From Methylomonas sp. AM2-LC (GTDB lineage: Bacteria; Pseudomonadota; Gammaproteobacteria; Methylococcales; Methylomonadaceae), in the NCBI RefSeq assembly GCF_039904985.1, contig NZ_CP157005.1, positions 1,488,001 through 1,552,000 on the forward strand: a DNA stretch of 64,000 nucleotides, written 5' to 3'. A program made the translations under genes and the position numbers. Below are positions 47,329 to 58,094 of the stretch, piece by piece; positions within the stretch are counted from its first letter, which is position 1, and every line of letters begins with the position of its first letter. The notes under the pieces are model-generated. The model was not told the origin of the DNA, did not search any database, and saw only the letters and a list, made by a program, of their open reading frames with translations.

Positions 47329-50300
47329 ATGCATAAATCTATACTACCCATAGCCAAACCACCCTATAGCCAACAAAAACCGTTGGTGATTGCCATTCGT
47401 GCGATGCTGGCCAGTGGTTTTGTAGTGGGTGCAGGTGTTTCCCCTGTGATGGCAAATGGTACCCAAAATTTGCCTACGGGACCCGTAACGGTTTCTGGAA
47501 GTGCAACCGAGACTTTAAGTAACAATGGACATACTTTAACAGTTGATACCTCTAAGAGTAATCACACTGTTCTGGATTGGTCCACGTTCAATATTAATCC
47601 TGGCTATACTGTCGATTTCCATGGTGCTTCTGCAGCATCAGTTGTTTTAAACAATATTGGTGATCAAAACGCTAGCACCATTTATGGCACGATAACGGCC
47701 AATGAACAAGTGTATTTGGTCAATCATAACGGTATTGTGTTTGAGCATGGCTCACAGGTAAATGCCAATACTTTGGTCGCCACTAGCTTGGGTATTAGTC
47801 CTGAGACCTTGCAAACTGGTATTGCCAATGTATTTAGCAGTAGCAATCCTATTGCTGCTCTTAAGGCTCAGGATAATGGACAAAATTATCTACAGGATAG
47901 CCACGGTAATTATATATTGGATAGTAACGGTAATCAGATCCCGATTACCATAGGCGATATCACCGTACAATCCGGAGCCACGATAAAAACTAACGCAGTA
48001 GGTGGTTTGATTTTGCTGGCGGGTAATAAAGTTGAAAACGACGGTACTGTGATTGCAGATCATGGTCAGGTGATTATGGCTGCCGCACAGGACAAAGTCT
48101 ATTTACAGGATAGCAAAGATCCTAATGTACGTGGTATGTTGGTAGAAGTGGGTACGGGCGGGTCGGTAACCAATACGGGAACAGTTCTGGCGCAGACTGG
48201 CAATGTCAGTATGATTGGTTTTGCAGTTAACCAGAGTGGTGTTGTCTCTGCTACCACGTCAGTGGCCTTAAATGGTTCGGTGCGTCTGATGGCAGAAGAG
48301 GGTGTAAGTACAACCAGTACCGGTGTACTGCAAGGCCTTAGCACCCAACGTAGCGTGGCATTGGCTGATGGTTTAGCCACCAATGCCACCGTAACTTTGC
48401 ATGATAAAAGTATTACCGCCGTGGAATTGGATGATTCTGGTGGTCGTGTTATCGCTGGGCAGACACAGCCTAAATCCTATATCGAAATCAGTGCTCATAA
48501 TGTTGATTTGCTAAAGGGTTCTACCGTTCAGGCGCGAGCCGGAAATGTCAATATAGAAGCTTGGGAAACGCCGCAAACATTGTCAAATGCGAATGGTTCT
48601 TTCACATTGCCGGCCGGTAATGGTGAGATTTATATGGAAGCCGGTAGTAATATTGATGTATCCGGGATGCAGAATGTAGCAGAATCGGTGGCTGAGAATA
48701 TCGTCAGTATTAAGCTGCAATCCAATGAGTTAAGCAATTCGCCTTTGCAGCGCAATGGTCTGCTGTATGGGCAAACCGTATATGTCGATACCCGTGATGC
48801 CAGTATGAGCTACTTGAATGGTGTGATAAATGCTGCTACGGTGCCTATCGCTAATATTATTGGTTCTGTACAGAATGTTACCAGCAATATTGCTGAGCGC
48901 AGTACGGCGGGTGGAACCATTAATCTAAACTCTTCGGGGGATGTCGTATTAAATGTGGGAAGTACGCTTAATTTTTCGGGCGGCTCCATTGCCTACCAAA
49001 GTGGTTATGTAACGACGACCGAGTTAGTGTCTAACAACCAGATATATAGTATAGGTACAGCCAGTCCCAATCTAATTTACACCGGTATTTCTAATCACAC
49101 TGTTTATGAATCAGGCTATGTACAAGGTGCGGCCGGAGGTAGTTTAAATATTACGGGTTACGCGGCTTTGCTGGATGCAACTTTGCAAGGTCACACCACC
49201 ACAGGAGCAGAGCAACGTCAGTCGAGTAGCTGGGCTGCAGGCAGTAATGTCAATATCACCCTAGAAAGTACAACGCTGGCGCAACAGGATGTGGTGTTCA
49301 GCCAAACCAATAGTGGTTTGACTTTGGATGTAAGCAATCAACTACCTTTGCAAGGGACTACTAGCAATCCAGTGGCCTTAAATCTGAATGCCAGTATGCT
49401 GAATAACTCTGGGGTGCAAAATTTAACGCTTAACACTACGGGTCAACTTACCATTAATGCAGGTACACATCTAGTGCTACCGGATGCAGGCAAACTTAAT
49501 TTGACTGCCTCAAATTTTACAGTTGATGGCAGTATTGTTGCGCCTTCGGGAACAGTTAACTTAAATTACACGCCAACGCAAGTCAACGGCGTTACGCCTT
49601 CGGGTGAGATTAATTTCGGCAGTGATGCCAGCATCAATGTCAGTGGTGTGTGGATTAACGACTGGCTGGATGGATTTCAGCAACATGCATTAAGCCAGGT
49701 GGCTATTAATGGCGGTACTGTTAACTTGACAGGTGGTTCAATTAATTTGGCTGCGGGTAGTAGCATACTCGCTAATGGTGGCGCTTGGGAGAAAAACACT
49801 GGAGCTGTCACTGGTGGTAAGGGTGGCGCAATTAGTTTGAATGCCGGTGGTGAATTTGCAACGCTTACCTTAAACGGCAATGGTCAGTTATCGGCTTTTG
49901 GCTTGACGCAGAATGGTAGTCTGGCTATACAGGCGGATCAAATCGTTATTGGCGATCAATTGCCCGTAAATAATTCGGGCCATCCGCTATTACTAGGTAC
50001 TGATTTTTTCAAATCGGGCGGTTTTTCCAGTTATAACCTGACTTCGACCTTCTATGGTTTGAATGTGGAAAAAAACTTTACCCTGGATTTACAACAAACC
50101 AATCTACAACTTAATGCCGCCGCCAGTTTTGCCGCTACTGGAACGCAATTAACGGCTATAACTACACCGCATCAGTTGGCAGACAGCTTACGTACGCCTG
50201 TTAATCTAAGTCTAACCTATGCGGGTAATTATACTTATAACGGCATAGAACAGGATTTAACCGTAGGAGCCGGTGCTTTAATACAGACGGACCCTCTGGC

Positions 50301-53300
50301 AAATGTTACGTTAACCTCTAATAGCTCTATTTATGTTGATGGCACTATCAATGCGCCAGCGGGCAATATTAGTTTAAATACCAAAATAGCACCGATCGAT
50401 CCAGGCTATGTCGCTTCTCAGGGGATCTGGCTCGGAGCAGGTAGTCAGTTGCTAGCACGCGGTGCCTATGTATCACAAACCAATGCCAATGGTTTGAACA
50501 GCGGCACTATCTATGCTGGCGGTAATGTGTCGTTACAAGCCACACGGGGCTCTATTTTTACAGAGGCGGAGATAGCTGCTACGGCAACTACACCTAAACT
50601 TTCTGCGGCACTGATAGATGTTTCCGGTAGTTCGGGAGTCAGCAATATCTTGCAAAGCAACGGCAATGGCATAGTCAGCGTTGCGCAGAAGACACCCTCG
50701 GCAGGTGGTGTCATTAGTTTGGTTAGTGGTGAAGGTATTTATGCGGATGGCACTCTCAAAGCCCAATCGGGTGGAGGAAATGCGGCGGGTGGCAGTTTGT
50801 TGGTGAATATAAACAGCGTGCTTATTAATCCGGCGACTTCCGGTGCAGCGGCTAGCGGTTATCCAAATTTGCCCAGTTTGTTATATCTAACTACCTCAGA
50901 TGCTAACAACGCCCCTTTAGAGGGACATGCAGTTAATTCGGCAATGGCGGATCAGGCCTGGTTAAAAACCAGTGTATTGAATACGGGTGGTTTTGCTTCG
51001 CTGACCTTAAAAACGGATGCGCAGCGGACCAATACACTTACCAGTAATGCCATTATTTTTGACGGTAATGTCGATTTAGTAGCCAGTCAGCAAATTATTC
51101 TCGATAGTCCGATGTTGCAAACTGATGCTGCCAATCAACAAATTACCCTGGAAGCGCCTTATGTGGCCTTGGGTTCTAGTTTGGTGAATAATGGCGCAAT
51201 TGCTTCCAATATTTTGGCCGCTGCAGCGACCGGTGGTACGGGGCATTTAACGGTTAAGGATGGCCTAGGTTACGCGCAAGGCATCGACTTGATCGGTGGT
51301 TTGAGCTTTAATGGTTTCAATCAGGTGACGCTGAACAGTCAGGGTGATGTGCGCATGCGCGGTGATCTTGATCCTGAATATCATAATCAGCAGTATTTGG
51401 GCGAACTCAATCTAATCGGTAACTTGACTATCAATGCCAAGCGCATTTATCCAGCTACCCTGACAGATTACACCATTAATGTATCCCAAACTGTCACGTT
51501 TGGCTCTACGGGTACCGACACTAGCCCGTTATTAACGGCGGGCGGCAATTTGACAGTCAATGCCGCTGATATTTATCAGCAAACAAATCTGGAAGTGCCT
51601 TTTGGCACTTTAAGCCTTAATGCTAGTGACATACTGGATTTACAAGCAGGTAGTGTTACCTCGGTTTCCGGTTTGGGTACGGTGGTGCCGTTTGGTGTTG
51701 GTTCGGGTGGTTCGCTATGGGAATATCCATTGAATGCTAATGGTCAGCATAATCTGGTTATTTACGATAAAGGCACCAATAATTTGCCGCAAAAATTATT
51801 AGAATTGACAGGCAATACCGTGAACTTGGAGACAGGTGCTACGCTAAATTTGCAAGGCGGTGGTAATCTGTATGCCTACGAATTTATAGCCGGTGCCGGT
51901 GGTAGTACTGATGTGTTAAATACAACAGTGAGTAACCAGTTTGCCGTGGTACCCGGTATTGATAATATTCTTACTCCATACGATCCGCAGCAATACAGTA
52001 GCTCTGGACTGACGGCCATGGGACAGAGTGTTTATCTTAATGCTGCCAGTGGTTTAGCAGCGGGTTGGTATACTATCTTGCCTGCCCATTACGCCTTGTT
52101 GCCCGGAGCCTATCTGATTACGCCGGAAGCGGGAACCTTGGGGCAAACGCAAACGACTACCAATTCGGCAGGCGCTTCAATCGTTGCAGGTTATTATGGG
52201 GTGGCTGGCACTACTATCCAAAATGCCTTGAGTCAAGGTTTTGAAGTGCAATCAGGTTCAATTTTTACCGGTTCGCTTTCCTATAATGCTAACGGTAATC
52301 TTGTCACCAATACCAATGTCAACACGCCTAGCCAGTTTAATGCCTATCTTGCCAGTACTTCTATCGCTTCAATGGCTGCGCAGTTTGGAAACAGTGTGCC
52401 ACAGTTACCACAAGATGGTGGCGGTTTACAACTTGCCGCAGCGGCAGCATTAACTTTAGATGCTACTTTATTAGCAGGTCCTGCCGCTAATGGTTTGGGT
52501 GGTCAGGTCGACATCAGTGCCAATAAGCTGGAAGTGGTTGGCAGCGCACAAGATTTGCCGACTCTTCCTTCCGGAACAGTAGGATTACTTGTCAGTCAGT
52601 TAAATACTTTTAATGCGCCCAGTTTGTTATTAGGCGGTAAGCGTAACTTTAATAATGGCGAAGTGCTAACCACGACTGCACAAACGGTGACTGTCTTGGG
52701 TGATGTTAAGAATGATAACGCATTACAAGGCCAGGAAATTTTATTGGCAGCTACTGATCTGGTTAAGGTTGAAAGTGGGGCGCAAGTTTCCAGTACAGGC
52801 GCTGCCACAGGTGTCGCTGCAGGTACTATTCGAGTGGAAAACAGCGATGGCACCAGCAGTGATGGTGCTTTGTTACGTGTTTCTTCTGCCGGGCAAGTGG
52901 TGGTGAATCGAAATTTACCCTTAACTGGAACCGGTGGGGTTTTAGAGGTGGACCAGGGGGCAACTTTGCTGGCAAAAGGCTCAATGCTGCTGGATGCTAC
53001 ACAAAATACTATTTTTAAAGGCAGTATTGATGCAAATAGTGGTGGCGCGTTAACTTTGGATTCCAGTCGTATCAGTCTGGGCGATATACACGCCTCCAGA
53101 CCAGGATTGGTGTTAGCCAGTTTGCCAAGTAATTTTAGTGATTTAGTGCTGAATAGTCGCGGCAATCTGGATATCTATGGTTCCTTTAATTTTGGCGCTA
53201 AAAACGTCAGTATTTCTGCAGCAGACATAAATGGCTTTGGAAACAATGGTAAAACATCAACAATTACCGCAACTGGACAGTTAAATGTGTCTAATAGTAA

Positions 53301-56300
53301 TGGTGCGGTGTCTTTATATCATAGCGATACTACTCCCAAAAGTGGTAGTTTGGTATTGAAAGCCGAAGACATTCAGTTGGGCAGTGGAAACTATGCCATA
53401 ACCGGTTTTGACAATGTCACTATGACTGCTACACATGCCATTAATGGCCAAGGTGCAGCGATAAATACAGCCACTGGTACAAGTAGCACGGCTGCCCCAG
53501 CTGTATTATCTGTGGCGGGTAATCTGCTGATGACTGCAGCACATTTTAGCGGTGGAAATGGTGCGACCACTACCATTAATACTGGAAACTACGATGTCAC
53601 GCTGCAAAGTCCTGCTAGTAATAATACAGCCGCTTTGTCAACTGGTTTGGGTGTTAGTTGGACGATAAACGCTGCTGAGATTGATAGTGGTAGCGCTCCG
53701 CCTCTGCCAAGCGCTAACAGTACGCAGATCGTGAATGGGGCTCGCTTCGATTTACCCTCTGGTAGCCTGAACCTTAATGCCAGCAAGGGTGATATTAATC
53801 TGTATACCGGTACAGCTATCGATTTGTCCGGACGTAGCGTGACTTTTGCTAACGCTAACAAATATACGCCAGGTGGTAATCTGACTTTGGTTGCCAATGC
53901 AGGTACTGTTAATGTGCAAAACGGTACCAGTGTTAATCTGGCAGGTGCTGTGCAGGTCAATAATGGGGTTAAGCAACAGGTTAGCAATGCCGGTAGTTTA
54001 AATGTGCAGGCGGCTGTATTTAACTGGAATGGTGTTATAGATGCTACAGGTGGCTCCAGTGTCTTAGCCAGTGGTGTGAATGCGGGCAATTTACAGATGA
54101 ATGTACAAAGCTTTGATAATTTTAAGGATGATACGCTGGTTGGTTTTTCAGCACTCAATTCCTTGGCCTATAAAGCCGGTTTTCGAAATAAGCTGATTTT
54201 GGAGCAGCAGCAAGGGGATGTCAGCATAGCAACAAAGGATGTGGTTAATGCCAATCTTTTTCAGCTATTAGCAGATCAAGGTTCTGTCACAATTGACGGT
54301 AGTATTAATGCGTCAGGAGTCACTGCCGGTAATGTCTCAATTTATGGGGAAAACGGTATTACTTTAGCGGGTAGCATTAATGCCTACGCTACAGGTGTTG
54401 GTAATGCTGGTGGTAGTGTTACGCTGGATAGTGTGGCGCGAAATGGTAATGATGCGGGTAACGGTCAATTGGATTTGTCTGCACATAGCGGTTCCATAAA
54501 TGTGGCAGCTGGTGCGGGTGGCACGGGCGGGTCTGTGTTATTACGCACAGGGCGTAACGATACAAATGATACTGTGTCAGTAACTGCTATCAACACGCAG
54601 ATCAGTGGTACAGCCACAGGTGCAAAGCTTGAGGCTACCCGGGTCTATGCGGATATTAATTCCGGTACTGAAAATGCTAACATCATTACCGCAGACAATA
54701 TCAATCAGTGGCAAAGCGATACGGCCAGTTTTATGGCAAATGCACCTGAATTGGTGAATAACAGTGGTAGCTTGGTTGAATTGATGCCAGGGATTGAAGT
54801 GCGTAGCTCGGGCAGTTTGGCCTTGGCCTCTACTGCTCCCTGGGATTTTTCGGGTAGCGGCTGGCGCTATGGTAGTACCCAAAGTTTGCCCGGTTTTCTG
54901 ACTTTAAGAGCGGTCGGAGATCTGGATGTACAGGCCAGTATCAGTGATGGTGTGGTAAACAACAGCATACAATCGGGTTCATCCTGGAGTTATGATTTGA
55001 TTGCTGGCGGTAGTATCAATCTGGCTTCATCGTACTATGATGCAAACAATGTAGATACTCAGTTAGTGGTGCGTACCGGTACCGGTGCTATTCAGATGCA
55101 GTCTGGAAAGGACATTAATTTCAATATCGATACGTCGGGTAACTTGGGGGTGAGTGATGATGCCTCTGCCGTGTATACAGTTGGCTCATCTGCACAGCTA
55201 TCAACAAGCAGTACTATTCAGCAAATACGGGCAGCCTTTCCTGATTTGCCTGCGCCAACTGATGCTAATGAAACTACATTGGCTTATTTAAATAGCTTAA
55301 CCCCAGCACAACAAAATCAAGTCTTGGAATATGGGTTGTTGCCAGTTTCTGGTGTGGGAGGTATCTATCCTCTTGCTCAGTCGCCCACTCAGGGGGGGAA
55401 TATCAGTTTGCAAGCGGGTGGTAACATTCAGGGTCAACAAACGGGCGAGCAAATCTCTAATTGGTTAGTCACTGGTGGTTATAAGCTTACGGGAACTACA
55501 TTCACCTATTGGGGTATTAATTTAAGCGGTGGAAATACCAGTGCCGATGCTAATAATCATAATTTTAATCAAAATGTGGGTGCCTTGGGTGGTGGAAATG
55601 TCACTATACAAGCAGGTGCAAATATCAATGATTTGTCTGTGATGATTCCCAATACAGCCAAGCCTTTGGGTAGTGTCGCTTCCTACGGACGCCAGAATGC
55701 CATTAACTGGACAGACAGCACAGCTTACGTTAATGGTGGTGGTACTCTGCAAGTGACAGCAGGCAACGACATTGTTGCTGGTCAGTATTATGTTGCGTCT
55801 GCTGCTGCCAGTCAGGGCGTGGCTAGTTTGGGTGTCGCCAATCTAGTGTCTGGAGGTAGTTTTGCAACAGATACTAACAACCCGACCTCGACTAGCATAG
55901 GCACTATTTTGGATGTTGGCAATGCCGTTTTTACGCTTCAGGCAAGGAATGATCTTAATCTGGAAACCGCATTAAATCCAACGGTGATTGTACCGTCTAA
56001 AACAAAAGCAACGACTTCCGCATTTTTTAGTTACGGTACAGATAGTGCGGTTAATTTGCAGTCAATTGCAGGAAATGTGACCTTACTAAATGATAATACT
56101 GCAATTCAGACCATGGAAAATCTTGCTACAAATGGCAACGATCCAGTTGAGTTAACCGATTATCCAGGCATACTCAGTGCGGTGGCTTTTGCGGGTGATA
56201 TTAATATCGATAACTCGATGAATTTGTTTCCCTCAGCAAACGGATCATTGCAATTACTGGCAAATGGCAATATTGGTATTGATCCCTCTGCACCTATTTT

Positions 56301-57867
56301 GTCTACAGGCAATGTGTTAACTATCACTATGTCTGATGTTAATCCTGATCTGATAGCAAACGTACAAAACCCAGTAGGTAGCTTTACAGGGGCTACGCTG
56401 CAAAATTATTTGAATGCTTATAACATTGTTTTTGGGGGGACTAGTAATTTAACCGCCAGTCAATTGATTGCGCCAGGTTCGCAAAAACCAGCGCTTATCG
56501 TTGCTAACACCGGTAATATTGCGTTTCCAAGTGCTTTAGATGCCAGTATTAATTTACCTACTTCGGCCAATATTATTGCGGGTGGGAATATTAACGATTT
56601 TACCGTAGCACTGCAGAATCAATCCGCTAATGATGTCAGTTTGATACAGGCGAGTAACAGTATTAATTTTGATACCAGTTATGATAATAATGGTTTTCAA
56701 ACCCAAAAGAGTCCTTCTCCTGGAATCACTATTGCCGGGCCGGGTGAATTGCAAGTGCTGGCTGGAAAAAATATCAATCTGGGAAACTCGCAGGGTATAG
56801 ATTCCATAGGCAATATTTATAATCCTGCTTTAAGTGCCGCGGGTGCCACTATTGATGTATTTGCGGGTGTTTCCGGGCAGATTGATTATGCTGGCTTTAT
56901 CAAGGCTTACGAAAATCAAAGTGCTTACAGTGCTGAATTGCAGGGGCTTGATCCGCTACAACCGCAAAAAGATCTGGGTAAATTGTTGAATGTGATGTTT
57001 CAGGAAATCAGATTGTCTTCCTCTGCGGCAGCAGCTGCGCCGGAAAATCAGCGTTATGCGCTTTATCAGCAGGGTTTTGATGCCATTCATACCTTATTCC
57101 CCAGTGCGACTTACTCAGGTAGTTTGAATATGGTGTTTAGCCAGATTACTACTGAAATGGGTGGTGATATTAATTTGGTGACACCGGGTGGTGGTATTAA
57201 TGTGGGATTGGCTGGCGCAGAAAGTGGTAATCAAAAGACAGCTGATCAGTTGGGTATTCTGGTACAACAGCAAGGCGCTTTGAATATTCTTACGCAAGGC
57301 GATATGAATGTTAATCAGTCCCGAGTGTTTACTGAGGGAGGCGGCGCGGTGACTGCATGGTCTTCCCAAGGCAGTATTGATGCGGGTAATGGAGCGCGTA
57401 GTGCTTTGGCTGCGGCACAAGCCACTACTGTGGTTAGCCCCGATGGACAAACCACAACCAGCTTTTCGCCGACTATTGCCGGTAGTGGTATTCAGGCCGT
57501 GGGTGGCGGTAATGTCTATTTAGCGGCGCCTTTTGGGGTGGTGAATGCTGGCGAAGCAGGTATTAGTGGTAATGATATCGTTATTGCAGCGACAGCGGTG
57601 GTTGGTGCTAGTAATATTTCGGCATCTGGTTCCACTTCCGGTGTACCAACCGCGGTTGTGTCTCCGCCAGTAACAGGTGCGGATGGTGCTGCGGCGGCGG
57701 TTACCAAGTCCAGTGCGGCAACCTCATTGGCTGATAACAATAGCAATAATGACTCTGCGGATACCAAGCAAAAAAATACCGTGAGTATTTTGACGACTGA
57801 TGTGGTTGGCTATGGTAAATGTAGTGTTGGTGATGTTAAAAGTGGCGTCAATGGTTGTGGTTCCTAG
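47329..57867 (+). CDS. Giant filamentous haemagglutinin-like protein (DUF3739 type)
   Basis: A 3,512-residue TpsA-like surface protein. ATG 47329 (MHKSILPIAKPPYSQQKPL) opens an extended signal peptide ending near SPVMANG. Residues about 50-170 are the TPS/FHA N-terminal domain (TVLDWSTFNINPGYTVDFHG, IYGTITANEQVYLVNHNGIV). A very long beta-helical region of Gly/Asn/Ser/Thr-rich strands follows. Near the C-terminus DUF3739-like stretches occur (GPGELQVLAGKNINLGNSQG, GGDINLVTPGGGINVGLAG). The only two cysteines I find are in the last 15 residues, spaced C-x11-C. No TpsB transporter is adjacent. Adhesin or matrix function is inferred. Confidence 0.88.
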   Translation: MHKSILPIAKPPYSQQKPLVIAIRAMLASGFVVGAGVSPVMANGTQNLPTGPVTVSGSATETLSNNGHTLTVDTSKSNHTVLDWSTFNINPGYTVDFHGASAASVVLNNIGDQNASTIYGTITANEQVYLVNHNGIVFEHGSQVNANTLVATSLGISPETLQTGIANVFSSSNPIAALKAQDNGQNYLQDSHGNYILDSNGNQIPITIGDITVQSGATIKTNAVGGLILLAGNKVENDGTVIADHGQVIMAAAQDKVYLQDSKDPNVRGMLVEVGTGGSVTNTGTVLAQTGNVSMIGFAVNQSGVVSATTSVALNGSVRLMAEEGVSTTSTGVLQGLSTQRSVALADGLATNATVTLHDKSITAVELDDSGGRVIAGQTQPKSYIEISAHNVDLLKGSTVQARAGNVNIEAWETPQTLSNANGSFTLPAGNGEIYMEAGSNIDVSGMQNVAESVAENIVSIKLQSNELSNSPLQRNGLLYGQTVYVDTRDASMSYLNGVINAATVPIANIIGSVQNVTSNIAERSTAGGTINLNSSGDVVLNVGSTLNFSGGSIAYQSGYVTTTELVSNNQIYSIGTASPNLIYTGISNHTVYESGYVQGAAGGSLNITGYAALLDATLQGHTTTGAEQRQSSSWAAGSNVNITLESTTLAQQDVVFSQTNSGLTLDVSNQLPLQGTTSNPVALNLNASMLNNSGVQNLTLNTTGQLTINAGTHLVLPDAGKLNLTASNFTVDGSIVAPSGTVNLNYTPTQVNGVTPSGEINFGSDASINVSGVWINDWLDGFQQHALSQVAINGGTVNLTGGSINLAAGSSILANGGAWEKNTGAVTGGKGGAISLNAGGEFATLTLNGNGQLSAFGLTQNGSLAIQADQIVIGDQLPVNNSGHPLLLGTDFFKSGGFSSYNLTSTFYGLNVEKNFTLDLQQTNLQLNAAASFAATGTQLTAITTPHQLADSLRTPVNLSLTYAGNYTYNGIEQDLTVGAGALIQTDPLANVTLTSNSSIYVDGTINAPAGNISLNTKIAPIDPGYVASQGIWLGAGSQLLARGAYVSQTNANGLNSGTIYAGGNVSLQATRGSIFTEAEIAATATTPKLSAALIDVSGSSGVSNILQSNGNGIVSVAQKTPSAGGVISLVSGEGIYADGTLKAQSGGGNAAGGSLLVNINSVLINPATSGAAASGYPNLPSLLYLTTSDANNAPLEGHAVNSAMADQAWLKTSVLNTGGFASLTLKTDAQRTNTLTSNAIIFDGNVDLVASQQIILDSPMLQTDAANQQITLEAPYVALGSSLVNNGAIASNILAAAATGGTGHLTVKDGLGYAQGIDLIGGLSFNGFNQVTLNSQGDVRMRGDLDPEYHNQQYLGELNLIGNLTINAKRIYPATLTDYTINVSQTVTFGSTGTDTSPLLTAGGNLTVNAADIYQQTNLEVPFGTLSLNASDILDLQAGSVTSVSGLGTVVPFGVGSGGSLWEYPLNANGQHNLVIYDKGTNNLPQKLLELTGNTVNLETGATLNLQGGGNLYAYEFIAGAGGSTDVLNTTVSNQFAVVPGIDNILTPYDPQQYSSSGLTAMGQSVYLNAASGLAAGWYTILPAHYALLPGAYLITPEAGTLGQTQTTTNSAGASIVAGYYGVAGTTIQNALSQGFEVQSGSIFTGSLSYNANGNLVTNTNVNTPSQFNAYLASTSIASMAAQFGNSVPQLPQDGGGLQLAAAAALTLDATLLAGPAANGLGGQVDISANKLEVVGSAQDLPTLPSGTVGLLVSQLNTFNAPSLLLGGKRNFNNGEVLTTTAQTVTVLGDVKNDNALQGQEILLAATDLVKVESGAQVSSTGAATGVAAGTIRVENSDGTSSDGALLRVSSAGQVVVNRNLPLTGTGGVLEVDQGATLLAKGSMLLDATQNTIFKGSIDANSGGALTLDSSRISLGDIHASRPGLVLASLPSNFSDLVLNSRGNLDIYGSFNFGAKNVSISAADINGFGNNGKTSTITATGQLNVSNSNGAVSLYHSDTTPKSGSLVLKAEDIQLGSGNYAITGFDNVTMTATHAINGQGAAINTATGTSSTAAPAVLSVAGNLLMTAAHFSGGNGATTTINTGNYDVTLQSPASNNTAALSTGLGVSWTINAAEIDSGSAPPLPSANSTQIVNGARFDLPSGSLNLNASKGDINLYTGTAIDLSGRSVTFANANKYTPGGNLTLVANAGTVNVQNGTSVNLAGAVQVNNGVKQQVSNAGSLNVQAAVFNWNGVIDATGGSSVLASGVNAGNLQMNVQSFDNFKDDTLVGFSALNSLAYKAGFRNKLILEQQQGDVSIATKDVVNANLFQLLADQGSVTIDGSINASGVTAGNVSIYGENGITLAGSINAYATGVGNAGGSVTLDSVARNGNDAGNGQLDLSAHSGSINVAAGAGGTGGSVLLRTGRNDTNDTVSVTAINTQISGTATGAKLEATRVYADINSGTENANIITADNINQWQSDTASFMANAPELVNNSGSLVELMPGIEVRSSGSLALASTAPWDFSGSGWRYGSTQSLPGFLTLRAVGDLDVQASISDGVVNNSIQSGSSWSYDLIAGGSINLASSYYDANNVDTQLVVRTGTGAIQMQSGKDINFNIDTSGNLGVSDDASAVYTVGSSAQLSTSSTIQQIRAAFPDLPAPTDANETTLAYLNSLTPAQQNQVLEYGLLPVSGVGGIYPLAQSPTQGGNISLQAGGNIQGQQTGEQISNWLVTGGYKLTGTTFTYWGINLSGGNTSADANNHNFNQNVGALGGGNVTIQAGANINDLSVMIPNTAKPLGSVASYGRQNAINWTDSTAYVNGGGTLQVTAGNDIVAGQYYVASAAASQGVASLGVANLVSGGSFATDTNNPTSTSIGTILDVGNAVFTLQARNDLNLETALNPTVIVPSKTKATTSAFFSYGTDSAVNLQSIAGNVTLLNDNTAIQTMENLATNGNDPVELTDYPGILSAVAFAGDINIDNSMNLFPSANGSLQLLANGNIGIDPSAPILSTGNVLTITMSDVNPDLIANVQNPVGSFTGATLQNYLNAYNIVFGGTSNLTASQLIAPGSQKPALIVANTGNIAFPSALDASINLPTSANIIAGGNINDFTVALQNQSANDVSLIQASNSINFDTSYDNNGFQTQKSPSPGITIAGPGELQVLAGKNINLGNSQGIDSIGNIYNPALSAAGATIDVFAGVSGQIDYAGFIKAYENQSAYSAELQGLDPLQPQKDLGKLLNVMFQEIRLSSSAAAAAPENQRYALYQQGFDAIHTLFPSATYSGSLNMVFSQITTEMGGDINLVTPGGGINVGLAGAESGNQKTADQLGILVQQQGALNILTQGDMNVNQSRVFTEGGGAVTAWSSQGSIDAGNGARSALAAAQATTVVSPDGQTTTSFSPTIAGSGIQAVGGGNVYLAAPFGVVNAGEAGISGNDIVIAATAVVGASNISASGSTSGVPTAVVSPPVTGADGAAAAVTKSSAATSLADNNSNNDSADTKQKNTVSILTTDVVGYGKCSVGDVKSGVNGCGS

Positions 57868-57917
57868 CTCAAAATGCGTATCGAGATTTCGATAATCCTG
57901 CATTTAGTCTTTAGCTC

Positions 57918-57955
57918 TGCTGGTTTACTGTTGATATAACAACAGCAAACCAGCA
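57918..57955. repeat. Near-perfect inverted repeat after the adhesin gene
   Basis: Sixteen-base arms with one mismatch around ATATAA (TGCTGGTTTACTGTTG against CAACAGCAAACCAGCA). It begins 51 bases after the adhesin stop. No T-run follows, and it contains the first module E dyad, so it is more likely a binding site than a terminator. Confidence 0.65.
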
Positions 57956-57976
57956 ATTGCTGTTGGTAAATCAGCA
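57929..57976 (+). promoter_or_regulatory. Module E activator sites (dyad pair)
   Basis: Full dyads TGTTGATATAACAACA (57929-57944) and TGTTGGTAAATCAGCA (57961-57976), 32 bp apart, starting 100 and 68 bp upstream of the promoter GG at 58029. This is the best intact example of the arrangement. Confidence 0.7.
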
Positions 57977-58027
57977 GCAAATAAGCAGCTTAGTTTTTAA
58001 CTTACTAATATTAAGATGCTTTAGTTC

Positions 58028-58042
58028 TGGCATATATATTGC
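58028..58042 (+). promoter_or_regulatory. Candidate sigma-54 promoter of the ExbB/TonB operon (module E)
   Basis: TGGCATATATATTGC with GG at 58029-58030 and GC at 58041-58042; only one base from the TGGCAC-N5-TTGC consensus. Predicted start near 58054, 287 bases before the first gene, with a terminator hairpin in between. Confidence 0.75.
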
Positions 58043-58094
58043 TTTATTGTGGATGGGGTATGACCTGATTTTGCTGACCGAACCATCGGAAGCT

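Noticed and set aside
57918..57955. Inverted repeat read as the adhesin's terminator
   Set aside because: No T-run follows, and it contains a dyad that fits the activator-site pattern at the exact offset of the other modules.
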